Source: an uncultured Sutterella sp.
GTDB lineage: Bacteria; Pseudomonadota; Gammaproteobacteria; Burkholderiales; Burkholderiaceae_F
Assembly (NCBI GenBank): GCA_900770335.1
Contig: CAAGKD010000004.1
Coordinates: forward strand, 1 to 34,285
DNA length: 34,285 nucleotides
Direction: 5' to 3'
In this document: positions 1-7,149 of the stretch, piece after piece
Layout of the letters: the number at the start of each line of letters is the position of its first letter
Numbering within the stretch: position 1 is the stretch's first letter
Translations under genes and position numbers: made by a program
The notes under the pieces: model-generated
The model's input: the letters and a program-made list of their open reading frames with translations, nothing else
Databases searched by the model: none
What the model was told of the DNA's origin: nothing

Positions 1-1
1 C

Positions 2-817
2 CAGGCCCTCGTGATCCTCAAGGCGATCCTCGCCGCGAACACCGTTCCGCCCGCCGAAGTCCTCGCCAACGACCTGCTTGAGTGGGTCCGCTCGATGAAC
101 GGCTTTGAGATCAACCTGCTCGGGCCCTCCTCGAAGGCGTCGCTTCTCGCCTGGAGCCGCGGCGAGGACGCCGCCCCGGTGACGAAGCTCTCGCTCACGA
201 ACGGCGCGGCGATGCGCATCGCCCCCGTGGGGTGTCTCATCGACTGGTGCGACCACGACAAGCTCGCCGAAGCCGTCGCCCGCGTGAGCTCGGTGACGCA
301 CTCGACCGACGTCGCCATCTCGGGCGCCGCCATGGTCGCGCAGGCCGTCTCGAGCGGCATCGCCGGGCGCAGCTGGGAGGACACGCTCGCCGACATGAAG
401 CGCATCCACCCGCTCGCGATGCGCCGCGGCGAGCCCACCTGGGCCGCCTCCATCCTTTCGCGCCTCGAGATCTTCGAGCGCGTGATGCTTCCGCGCAGGA
501 ACGAGGTCGACGACGAGGCGGCGAGCCGCTTCATCTACGACGTGATCGGTACGGGCACGATGACGAGCGAGTCCGTGACGGCCGCCCTGTGCGCGGCGCT
601 CTGGTGCCGCGACGCCTGGCGCGCCGCGGAGCTCTGCGCCAACATGGGCGGCGACACCGACACGATCGGCTCGATGGCCGCCGCGATGTGCGGCGCCCAT
701 GGCGGCGTCGACTCGATTCCCGTCGAAGCCCTCGCGACGCTCGAGCGCGTGAACGGACTCTCCTTCCGCGCCATGGCGCGCGACGTCGTCGCGGGCCGCG
801 CTCGCTTCACGCTCTGA
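2..817 (+). CDS. ADP-ribosylglycohydrolase family protein, YegU-like (5' partial)
   Basis: This is the C-terminal 271 codons of an ADP-ribosylglycohydrolase (ARH/DraG fold) protein; the frame is open to the window edge, so the N-terminal metal-binding part lies outside. Visible family signatures are SLTNGAAMRIAPVG, a THSTDVAISGAA segment, and near the end GGDTDTIGSMAAA, whose aspartates bind the divalent metals of the active site. Family members hydrolyse N-glycosidic bonds to ribose, in ADP-ribosylated proteins or small ribosides. A PfkB sugar kinase starts 14 bases downstream and an NCS1 permease follows. The same hydrolase and kinase pair occurs as yegU-yegV in E. coli, next to the nucleoside transporter YegT. 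I infer a small nucleoside-like substrate rather than a modified protein, but the substrate is unknown. The internal GTG at 11 is not a credible start, because the family needs an upstream region. Confidence 0.88.
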   Translation, partial: QALVILKAILAANTVPPAEVLANDLLEWVRSMNGFEINLLGPSSKASLLAWSRGEDAAPVTKLSLTNGAAMRIAPVGCLIDWCDHDKLAEAVARVSSVTHSTDVAISGAAMVAQAVSSGIAGRSWEDTLADMKRIHPLAMRRGEPTWAASILSRLEIFERVMLPRRNEVDDEAASRFIYDVIGTGTMTSESVTAALCAALWCRDAWRAAELCANMGGDTDTIGSMAAAMCGAHGGVDSIPVEALATLERVNGLSFRAMARDVVAGRARFTL

Positions 818-831
818 TCGCCCCGGATGCC

Positions 832-1782
832 ATGCGGACCCTGCAAGAAATCCTTTCCTTCCTCGAGCCCGAGCGGCGGGTGCTCGTCATCGGCAGCGCC
901 TTCGTGGACGTGCTCGTGCACGTGCCGCGCATGCCCCTTTCGGGCGAGGACATCGAGGGAACGAGCCGGCAGCAGCTCGTGGGCGGCTGCGCCTACAACG
1001 TCGCCGACGCCGTCGACAAGCTCGGCGTTCCCTTCCGGGCGCTCATCCCGATCGGCCTCGGCATGATCGCCGACCGCGTCCGAGAGGCCTTCCGCTCGCG
1101 CGGCTGGCCGATGCGCGAGCATCCCGGCCTCGGCGACAACGGCTGGTGTCTCTCCTTCGTCGAGCCCTCGGGCGAGCGCACGTTCGTGTCGATGTCGGGC
1201 ATCGAGAAGTGCTTCCGGCCCGACTGGCTCGACGCCGTCGCGCCCGAGACGCAGGACGTCGTCTACCTCTCGGGCTACCAGACCGACGAGCGCAACCGCG
1301 CCTTCATCGAGGCGCTGCTCGAGCGGCTTCGCCCCGACGCGGCGATCCTCTTCGATCCGGGCCCCTGCGCGGGCCGCATCCCCGAGGACATGATGGCCGC
1401 GCTGCTCTCGCGCCGGTGCATCCTCAAGGTGAACGGCATGGAGGCGAGGATCCTCGCCCCGGCCGCCACCGTCACCGAGTCGGCCGCGTCGCTCTCGAGC
1501 CTTACGGGGGCCTCGGTCGTCGTCACGGACGGCGAGCGGGGGGCCCTCGTCGCCGAGGACGGGTGCGTCGTCCGCGTTCCGGGGTTCCCCACGCGGGTCG
1601 TCGACACGATCGGCTCGGGCGACGCCCATGCGGGCGGCATCCTCGCGGGCCTCGCCTGCGGCTTCACGCTTGCCGAGTCCGTCCTTCTCGGCAACGCCGT
1701 GGCGAGCTGGGTGACGGGCCAGGAGGGCGCGGCCACGGCCCCGGACCTCGGCACCCTCATCACATTCCACGCGCGCCGCTGA
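832..1782 (+). CDS. PfkB-family carbohydrate/nucleoside kinase, YegV-like
   Basis: This is a 316-residue ribokinase-type kinase, of normal length for the family. It begins with the beta strand VLVIGSAFVDVLV, which carries the substrate-binding aspartate. It then has the glycine pair region LVGGCAYNVADAV (about residues 50-62) and ends with the PfkB signature DTIGSGDAHAGG, in which D264 is the expected catalytic base and the GSGD glycines form the anion hole. The ATG at 832 was chosen because the kinase fold starts about 18 residues later; the longer open frame upstream only shadows the hydrolase gene. No strong ribosome binding site is seen, and with a 14-base gap translational coupling to the hydrolase is likely. 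In the operon it would phosphorylate the sugar or nucleoside freed or imported by its neighbours. This is inference from context, and the sugar specificity cannot be read from sequence. Confidence 0.88.
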   Translation: MRTLQEILSFLEPERRVLVIGSAFVDVLVHVPRMPLSGEDIEGTSRQQLVGGCAYNVADAVDKLGVPFRALIPIGLGMIADRVREAFRSRGWPMREHPGLGDNGWCLSFVEPSGERTFVSMSGIEKCFRPDWLDAVAPETQDVVYLSGYQTDERNRAFIEALLERLRPDAAILFDPGPCAGRIPEDMMAALLSRRCILKVNGMEARILAPAATVTESAASLSSLTGASVVVTDGERGALVAEDGCVVRVPGFPTRVVDTIGSGDAHAGGILAGLACGFTLAESVLLGNAVASWVTGQEGAATAPDLGTLITFHARR

Positions 1783-1908
1783 GACGGGCTCAAGCTTCTT
1801 CAGGCTCCCCCCGGGCCCGCCAGGCGGAGCGCGGCGCAGATTTCCTCACGCACCCCAAGAAAAATCCAAGGAACTTTCCTTTTCAACCTCACCCCCCTCG
1901 AACAACCC

Positions 1909-3357
1909 ATGTCTGACTCATCCCACATCGAGACCAACGGTGTCAATCCGGTCCCGGACAGCGAACGCTACGGCCGCCCCTTTGACCTCTTCCCGGTCTG
2001 GTTCTCCTGGAACATCTCCATCTTCGGCATCACCCTCGGCATCTACGTCTTCGGCCTCGGCCTGTCGGTCTGGCAGGCCATGCTCGCCGGCGTGATCGGC
2101 TATTTCCTCTCCTGCGCGCTCGTCGGCATCCTCGCCGTCGGCTCCGTGCGCACGGGCCTGCCGACGCTCGTGCAGTCCCGCCTCGCCTTCGGCTACCACG
2201 GCAACAAGCTCCCGACCTTCTTCGGGTACCTCGCCAACATGGGCTGGAAGGTCTCGCTCCTCTCGATGGCGACGACCACGCTCGCCGACGTGATGATGAA
2301 CCTCATCCCGTCCCTCGCGGGCGACAAGGGCATGCCCTCGACCTCCTGCACGCTCGGGTGCTTCGTCGTGGTGCTCCTGCTTACGATGAGCGGCGCCATC
2401 TACGGCCATCAGCTCATCCTCAAGATCGAGAAGGTGATCGCCTGGGTGACGGGCCTCTTCACGATCGTGTACCTCTTCTACTTCATCCCGAACATCAACT
2501 TCGCGGTCCTCAACGACGCGCCCTCGGGCAACTTCGTCACGTTCGTCGGCGGCATCGTCCTCTCGATGACCATGGTGGGCCTCGGGTTCCTCAACTACGG
2601 CGGCGACTACGCGCGCTACCTCCCGAGAAAGAGCGAGGCGAAGGGCGTCATCTTCTGGACGACGACCGGCATCGCGGTCCCCGTCTCGGTGCTCCTCATC
2701 CTCGGCGTCATGCTCGCCGTGGGCAACCCCGAGCTCCTCGACAAGGCCAACCATGAGCCGCTCGCCGCGCTCACGGGCATCCTCCCCTTCTGGTTCTACG
2801 TTCCCTTCTCCTTCATCATCGTCATCTCGCTCGTCTCCGCGGGCATGACGGGCATCTACAGCTCGGGCCTTGCGCTCCTCGCCCTTGGCGTGCCGATGAG
2901 CCGCCTCGCGACGACGATCCTCAACGGCGTCCTCATCGCCCTGGGCTCGTACTACATCCTCTTCATCTCGGACAGCTTCGTCTCGACCTTCCAGTCCTTC
3001 CTCGCCCTCATCTCCGTCGTGATGGGCACCTGGGGCGCCATCGAGATGGTCGACCTCATCCGTCAGAAGCGGATCGAGTGGAACGTCACCTACGCCCTCC
3101 CGCCGGGCCAGGGCGGCGAGGGCGTCCGCTGGACCGCCTTCGGCTCGCTCATCATCGGCAGCATCATCGGCCTCGGCACGATCACCTCGTCCGACCCGTA
3201 CATCGCCCACGCCGTGAGCTTCCTGCTCCCCGCGGGCACCGAGTCGAGCGTCTTCGCGCGCGCGAACATCGGCCTCGTTGCGGCGATGATCATCGGCTCG
3301 GTCCTCTATGCGATCCTCACGTTCGTGATGCGCAAGGGCAGCCACCTCGACAAGTGA
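1909..3357 (+). CDS. NCS1-family nucleobase/nucleoside permease (cytosine/purine permease type)
   Basis: This 482-residue inner-membrane protein has about twelve hydrophobic segments and belongs to the nucleobase-cation-symport-1 family (CodB, PucI, Mhp1). Diagnostic stretches are the first-helix NISIFGITLG, the QSRLAFGYHGNKLP loop, and VGLGFLNYGGDYARYLPR near residue 225-240, where family members carry a conserved aromatic and charged stretch after helix 6. Known members bring in cytosine, purines, hydantoins or allantoin with Na+ or H+. It follows the kinase by 126 bases, in a pyrimidine-rich leader with a short inverted repeat (AAGGAA-CT-TTCCTT) and no good Shine-Dalgarno sequence. It could be co-transcribed or have its own promoter. 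It replaces the nucleoside transporter YegT found beside yegUV in E. coli, which supports a base or riboside salvage role. The exact substrate is unknown. Confidence 0.9.
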   Translation: MSDSSHIETNGVNPVPDSERYGRPFDLFPVWFSWNISIFGITLGIYVFGLGLSVWQAMLAGVIGYFLSCALVGILAVGSVRTGLPTLVQSRLAFGYHGNKLPTFFGYLANMGWKVSLLSMATTTLADVMMNLIPSLAGDKGMPSTSCTLGCFVVVLLLTMSGAIYGHQLILKIEKVIAWVTGLFTIVYLFYFIPNINFAVLNDAPSGNFVTFVGGIVLSMTMVGLGFLNYGGDYARYLPRKSEAKGVIFWTTTGIAVPVSVLLILGVMLAVGNPELLDKANHEPLAALTGILPFWFYVPFSFIIVISLVSAGMTGIYSSGLALLALGVPMSRLATTILNGVLIALGSYYILFISDSFVSTFQSFLALISVVMGTWGAIEMVDLIRQKRIEWNVTYALPPGQGGEGVRWTAFGSLIIGSIIGLGTITSSDPYIAHAVSFLLPAGTESSVFARANIGLVAAMIIGSVLYAILTFVMRKGSHLDK

Positions 3358-3408
3358 TGAGCCTCTGACGGACCTCCGGCCTTCGGACCGGGGAGCCGGA
3401 CTCTGAAC

Positions 3409-3452
3409 GCGAAGCGCCCCCGCAGGCTCATCGGTCTGAGGGGGCGCTTCGC
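3409..3452. terminator. Strong 13-bp hairpin, possible terminator
   Basis: A perfect 13-base-pair inverted repeat (GCGAAGCGCCCCC at 3409-3421 with its complement at 3440-3452) surrounds an 18-base loop. It lies 51 bases after the permease stop and 13 bases beyond the stop of a minus-strand gene remnant. No T-tract follows on either strand, so it is either a Rho-dependent-type stabilising hairpin or a degenerate terminator. A smaller TCCGG...CCGGA hairpin (about 3375-3392) lies just upstream. Confidence 0.5.
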
Positions 3453-3465
3453 ATTGGGAGATGCC

Positions 3466-3588
3466 TCAAATGCTCCAGATCGAGTGCGCCGTTACGTTCT
3501 CCGCAAGGCCGAAGAGCTCGGGCGTCGTGCAGATCACCGCTCCGCGGCAGATGGCCTCGGGGAGCTCCGCGAGGACGGAGAAGTTCAT
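3466..3588 (-). pseudogene. 3' remnant of an unidentified minus-strand gene
   Basis: The last 40 codons of a minus-strand frame (ending ...ENVTAHSIWSI) have codon use typical of this genome, with many GAG, CTC, ATC and C/G-ending codons. The upstream part of the same frame (3589-3801) loses this character and looks like random Arg/Ser-rich translation. A strong hairpin follows the stop by 13 bases. The simplest reading is the surviving 3' end of a gene whose rest was deleted when neighbouring DNA was inserted. I do not recognise the protein. It could instead be a short real ORF from the ATG at 3588. Confidence 0.3.
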
Positions 3589-3822
3589 CGAGCCGCTTCG
3601 CCTGCCGCTGCGCTGAGTTTCGTCCACGGACCAGTTCGACCTTGCACGGGCGCGCTTCTGCGGCGCCTCAGGGAATGCGTTCCAGTGCGACGCAGTGAGT
3701 CGCATGGGAACGCGCTGGCACGGTCTGAGCCACCGTAAGCCGCTGCTTGTGGGTAGAATTTCAGACATTCTGTTCGTCTGGGCGCCTTCGCCCGGATTCA
3801 ACCTCGTTGGCTGACTGATCCG
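3589..3822. other. Non-coding/degenerate stretch with a candidate promoter for the MazG-like operon
   Basis: No convincing gene is seen here. TAGAAT at 3754-3759 is a good -10 hexamer, but no clear -35 lies 16-18 bases upstream. It is followed by a small GC hairpin (GGGCG at 3780-3784 with CGCCC at 3789-3793, loop CCTT). Transcription from here would give a leader of about 130 bases before the MazG-like start at 3901. The remaining bases carry no repeats or other structure that I can support. Confidence 0.35.
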
Positions 3823-3900
3823 ATGAACTCCAATGCCTCATCGCAGACGAGCTCAGACTCCTCAATCACGACCCCTGACGCAACTGGGGAGGGGGGCGGA

Positions 3901-4329
3901 ATGACCGGGCCCAATCAGCTGAGCGCCCGGACGGTCTCCGACGTGCTCGCCTTCCGCGACGAGCGCGGCTGGCGGAAGTTCCACAATCCGAAGGACCTCG
4001 CGATCTCGCTTTCGCTCGAGGCCTCGGAGCTCCTCGAATGCTTCCAGTGGAGCGGGGCGGACACGGAGGTTCCGGAGAAGCGCGCGGCCATGTCCGAGGA
4101 GCTTGCGGACGTCCTCATCTACGGCGTCCTCCTCGCGGACCGGCTCGATCTCAACCTTGACGAGGTCGTTCGCGCGAAGCTCGCGAAGAACGCCGCGCGC
4201 TATCCCGCGGCGAGCTGCGAAGGGACGCTTGAGCGCTATGACGCGCTCAAGGCGGCCGGCAGAGCCGAAAGAGCATCGGAGCTTGCCGCAGCGGATTCGA
4301 AAGCGGACGGTCGTTCGGAAGGAAAGTGA
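3901..4329 (+). CDS. MazG-like nucleotide pyrophosphohydrolase
   Basis: This 142-residue protein of the all-alpha NTP pyrophosphohydrolase (MazG/iMazG/DCTPP) superfamily would hydrolyse nucleoside triphosphates, often non-canonical or dCTP-like, to the monophosphate and pyrophosphate. The metal-binding motif ExxE-(12-28)-ExxD is complete: E43-LL-E46, 20 intervening residues, then E67-LA-D70. The RGWRKFHNPKDLAISLSLEASELLECFQW region and the ending KLAKNAARYP are typical of the single-domain subfamily. The ATG at 3901 was chosen over 3823 because a strong purine-rich Shine-Dalgarno (GGGAGGGGGG) lies just before it and the family fold starts a few residues in. The stop is 4 bases before the helicase-nuclease start, so the two are surely one operon. 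The tail after residue 115 is Ala/Glu-rich and not part of the fold. Cellular housecleaning and phage defence (nucleotide control) are both possible roles. Confidence 0.88.
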   Translation: MTGPNQLSARTVSDVLAFRDERGWRKFHNPKDLAISLSLEASELLECFQWSGADTEVPEKRAAMSEELADVLIYGVLLADRLDLNLDEVVRAKLAKNAARYPAASCEGTLERYDALKAAGRAERASELAAADSKADGRSEGK

Positions 4330-4333
4330 CTCC

Positions 4334-6367
4334 ATGACCACCTGCGTGTATCGCGCGAACCTCAGCCGCTTTAGGAGCGAGCTCGAGGCGATTCCCTACC
4401 GGCTCGCGGGCTGCAAGAGTCCCTTTGACGCGCCTGAGAGCGTCACGAAGCGTTCGGAATTTCGCGCGTGGACGAATTCGCTGCGTGCGATGCGGCTCGC
4501 GCTCGACGACGCGCGCCTGCCCGACGACACCGGCATCATGATCGAGTACCGGCTGCCCGCGACAAGCAGGCGGATCGACTTCATCGTTGCGGGAAACGAC
4601 GCTTCCGCGTCGCCGGGCTTCGTCGTGATCGAGCTTAAGCAGTGGTCCGAGGCGAAGCCCGACCCCGAGTGTCCGAGCATGGTCTTCGCCAACACTGGGA
4701 ACAGCCACTGCGGCGAGACGCCCCACCCCTGCTACCAGGCGCAGTCCTACCGGGACTTTCTCGCGCTCATGAACACGAGCGTGGAGATCCGGCGGCTGAG
4801 GGCCTTCTCCTGCGCGTTCATGCACAACTATCCGAGCCGGGGTGCGGCGGATCCCCTGGCCCGGCCGCCCTACGCCGAGCTTGTGCACGATTCGCCCCTC
4901 TTCGGACGCTTTGACTCAGGCGCCCTCGGGGACTTCATCCGGGCGCGCGTCGGCTCGGGGCATGGGGAAGACATCGTCAACGACCTCTTCCGGGCGGAGA
5001 TCGCGCCCTCGAAGAGCCTGATTGAGAACATCCGGACGCTCTTTGAAAAGAACGCCAAGGAGCGGTTCGTTCTGATCGACGAGCAGCGCGCGGCCTACGA
5101 AACGATCCTGCGCGAGGTGAGAAAGGCCCGGGAGACGGCCTGCCGCCGCGTCGTCATCGTGAACGGCGGCCCCGGAACGGGAAAGAGCGTCGTCGCGATG
5201 ACCGTACTCGTCGAGCTCCTCAACCGCAGCAAGGGACGGCCCGCCGAAGAGCGGAACATCCGCTTCGTCTCGCCGACGGCGTCCTTTCGCGCCTGCATGA
5301 TCGAGATGCTCTGCGCCGCGCCCTTGAGAAAGGGCGGCCACATCGTGAGCAGCAAGGGCGACGTCGGGAAGCTCTTCTGCGGAAGCATGGGGTTCTTCGC
5401 CGAGAACGAGGACCGCAAGGCGAAGGGCCAGAAGGCTCAGCACTACAGCGTCCTCATCGTCGATGAGGCGCACCGCCTGCACTCGCGCCAGAACATGTAC
5501 CGCGGCCGGAACCAGATCGAGGACATCATCGAGGCCGCGCAGACGAGCGTCTTCTTCATCGACGACAACCAGGCGCTCAGGCCCGACGACATCGGCTCCG
5601 TCGCAGCCGTGCGAAGAGCCGCGGGCAAGTTCGGCGCCGCCGTCTCCGAGATCGTGCTTTCGGCGCAGTTCCGCTGCGCGGGCGCGGACGGGTTCCTCAA
5701 TTGGATCGGCGACGTCTTCGGACTCTCCCAGGAGAAGTCCGCGAACGCGGAGGGATGGGACTTCGGCGCGTACGACTTCGACGTCGTCGATACGCCCGAG
5801 GAGATCGTGCAGTTCGTCGACCGGTGCAATCGCGCCAGCTCCAGGGCGGCGGACGCCGTCTTCACGGACAGTTCCGTCATCGCCGGCGCGCGGATGCTCG
5901 CCGGGTACGCCTGGGACTGGACAAGGACGGCGAATGACAACGCCGAGGTCGGCGACGTGAGAATCGACGGGCTTGAGCTCCCTTGGAACAGCCGTTCGGC
6001 GGGAAGCGCTTGGGCGGTCGATCCCTCGACCAAGGGGCAGGTCGGGTGCGTGCACACGACGCAGGGCCTTGAGTTCGAGTACGTCGGCGTCTTCATCGGC
6101 AAGGACCTCGTCTACGACGAGAAGGCGCAGCGCCTGCGCGCGAGCTACGACGACTACCGCGACAAGGGAGGCAAGGCGAACCTGAAGGGCGCAACCCGGC
6201 GCGAACGCGAGGAGGACCTGCTCAAGTACGTCTGCCGCTGCTACCGGGTGCTTCTCTCCCGCGGAACGCGCGGCGCGCGGGTCTACTGCTGCGACGGGGC
6301 GCTCGGGAGATACCTGAAGCGCGAGCTCGCGAACGTTCGCCGGAGGGTCTCGGAGGAGAGCAGGTGA
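4334..6367 (+). CDS. PD-(D/E)XK nuclease fused to DUF2075 (Schlafen-type) DNA/RNA helicase
   Basis: This 677-residue two-part protein starts with a restriction-endonuclease-like domain in about residues 60-150: RRIDF (D82), then FVVIELKQW (E100, K102), a complete D-ExK active site. From about 255 there is a superfamily 1 helicase/ATPase core of the DUF2075 family, the module also found in long Schlafen proteins. It has Walker A GGPGTGKS (278-285), Walker B VLIVDEAH (D377, E378), the LSAQFRCAGAD segment, a late HTTQGLEFEYVGVFIG motif and a C-terminal YRVLLSRGTRGARVY arginine-finger motif. All catalytic residues appear intact. The ATG at 4334 has GGAAGGAAAG upstream and lies 4 bases after the MazG-like stop; the longer open frame from 4103 is an overlap artefact. 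Nuclease-helicase fusions of this kind are common in prophage and defence islands. The direct pairing with a nucleotide pyrophosphohydrolase suggests a combined nucleotide and nucleic-acid attack on invaders, which is inference. Confidence 0.87.
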   Translation: MTTCVYRANLSRFRSELEAIPYRLAGCKSPFDAPESVTKRSEFRAWTNSLRAMRLALDDARLPDDTGIMIEYRLPATSRRIDFIVAGNDASASPGFVVIELKQWSEAKPDPECPSMVFANTGNSHCGETPHPCYQAQSYRDFLALMNTSVEIRRLRAFSCAFMHNYPSRGAADPLARPPYAELVHDSPLFGRFDSGALGDFIRARVGSGHGEDIVNDLFRAEIAPSKSLIENIRTLFEKNAKERFVLIDEQRAAYETILREVRKARETACRRVVIVNGGPGTGKSVVAMTVLVELLNRSKGRPAEERNIRFVSPTASFRACMIEMLCAAPLRKGGHIVSSKGDVGKLFCGSMGFFAENEDRKAKGQKAQHYSVLIVDEAHRLHSRQNMYRGRNQIEDIIEAAQTSVFFIDDNQALRPDDIGSVAAVRRAAGKFGAAVSEIVLSAQFRCAGADGFLNWIGDVFGLSQEKSANAEGWDFGAYDFDVVDTPEEIVQFVDRCNRASSRAADAVFTDSSVIAGARMLAGYAWDWTRTANDNAEVGDVRIDGLELPWNSRSAGSAWAVDPSTKGQVGCVHTTQGLEFEYVGVFIGKDLVYDEKAQRLRASYDDYRDKGGKANLKGATRREREEDLLKYVCRCYRVLLSRGTRGARVYCCDGALGRYLKRELANVRRRVSEESR

Positions 6368-6810
6368 GGCGGGGCGCCGCTTCTGAGCGCCGAGCGGCAT
6401 CAAGGTTGCAGGCGATCATGTCAAAGGCCATGCAACTAGATGTTCCGCTTGTGATGTCTGAGTGATGTTCGGGCATGCGGCCAACGCGCTCCCGACATCA
6501 TCACAATGACTTGGCTCCTCAATGAGGCAGGGAGGAGTCATGACGGAATGCGTCACGGTGACGTACGGCATTCTCGAGACGGATGCTCTCCGGGGAGATG
6601 ATCAAGTTCGTCGAGTAGGCGGCAAGGCGGTAGGACATGAGCGTCGAGCATTTCCAGGCCGAAGCGATCATGGAGCGCGCCTGCCGACAGCTCGGCATTG
6701 ACCTTCGTGGGAGAACCCATGCGGCGGCCGGCTCTGACCGGACGGCAGTTCTTCGCGCAGTGCTCCTGCTCCGCCCATCGGCGGAGATGGACGGCGCATT
6801 CTTCGTTCGC
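6368..6810. other. Degenerate intergenic stretch between the helicase gene and tRNA-Leu
   Basis: No recognised gene lies in these 443 bases. Short fragments look like decayed coding DNA. A 53-codon frame at 6540-6701 has a good Shine-Dalgarno (GGAGG, 4 bases before its ATG) and begins MTECVTVTYGILETD. A second fragment in another frame starts at 6637 (MSVEHFQAEAIMERACRQLG). They could come from one frameshifted gene, but neither resembles a family that I know. A perfect palindrome CGTCAC-G-GTGACG lies at 6551-6563. The position beside a tRNA gene fits an old integration scar. Confidence 0.3.
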
Positions 6811-6814
6811 GCTA

Positions 6815-6852
6815 AAACGAAAATCCCGCACCGTCGAAACGATGCGGGATTT
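6815..6852 (-). terminator. Rho-independent terminator of tRNA-Leu
   Basis: Read on the minus strand, AAATCCCGCA pairs with TGCGGGATTT (6843-6852 with 6821-6830), with further inner pairs closing a short loop. It is followed directly by TTTTCGTTTT. This is a classical intrinsic terminator, starting 8 bases after the encoded CCA end of the tRNA. Confidence 0.88.
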
Positions 6853-6859
6853 CTGAATC

Positions 6860-6946
6860 TGGTGCCCGGGAAAGGACTCGAACCTTCACGGCCGTGAAGC
6901 CGCCAGCACCTGAAGCTGGTGCGTCTACCAATTTCGCCACCCGGGC
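6860..6946 (-). tRNA. tRNA-Leu (anticodon CAG)
   Basis: This 87-base class II tRNA is on the minus strand. The acceptor stem GCCCGGG pairs with CCCGGGC, followed by discriminator A and an encoded CCA (6860-6862). The anticodon stem CCAGC/GCTGG holds the loop TTCAGGT, giving anticodon CAG for CTG codons. A long variable arm and the T-loop GGTTCGAGTCC are present. It has its own promoter and terminator, so it is a single-gene transcript. CTG and CTC are the dominant leucine codons in the neighbouring genes, which fits. tRNA-Leu genes are common integration targets, and the accessory-looking helicase operon lies on its 3' side. Confidence 0.96.
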
Positions 6947-6959
6947 GGGTAGGAAACGA

Positions 6960-6988
6960 ATTGTGCACGGGAAAATCGATTTTGTCAA
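6960..6988 (-). promoter_or_regulatory. Sigma-70 promoter of tRNA-Leu
   Basis: On the minus strand a perfect -35 TTGACA (6983-6988) is separated by exactly 17 bases from -10 CACAAT (6960-6965). The tRNA begins 13 bases after the -10. A GC-rich run (TCCTACCC) precedes the mature 5' end, as is usual for stringently controlled stable RNA promoters. Confidence 0.85.
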
Positions 6989-7111
6989 GAGCTCCGGAAT
7001 CGGTTCCGTGAATCAGGCGGCCGGCCGCCCGTCCAGCTGACTGCGCCCGGGGCTTCGCTTGGGAGAGCAATCGCCCCCTGTCTGCTGTAGATTAATGGCG
7101 CAATTCCGAAG

Positions 7112-7133
7112 GGGCGCCCGTCCGCGGGCGCCC
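7112..7133 (+). promoter_or_regulatory. GC hairpin in the rnr leader
   Basis: GGGCGCCCG (7112-7120) and CGGGCGCCC (7125-7133) form a 9-bp stem with a TCCG loop. The hairpin ends one base before a possible ATG at 7135 and 16 bases before the ATG at 7150, where a normal ribosome binding site would be. A related hairpin with the same core (GCGCCCGTCCG) precedes rlmB. A TAGATT hexamer (7088-7093) upstream may be the -10 of the rnr promoter. Confidence 0.5.
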
Positions 7134-7149
7134 GATGATCTCGAAGCCT

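Noticed and set aside
4916..6403. Long minus-strand ORF opposite the helicase gene (similar ones oppose rnr, recB, recD and the permease)
   Set aside because: High third-position GC of the real gene keeps the antisense frame open; the translations are Arg/Ala/Asp/Val-rich with no motifs.
6637..6897. Plus-strand ORF of 86 codons ending in ...VPGKGLEPSRP
   Set aside because: Its end is the antisense reading of tRNA-Leu, a well-known annotation artefact; the earlier part has no family resemblance.
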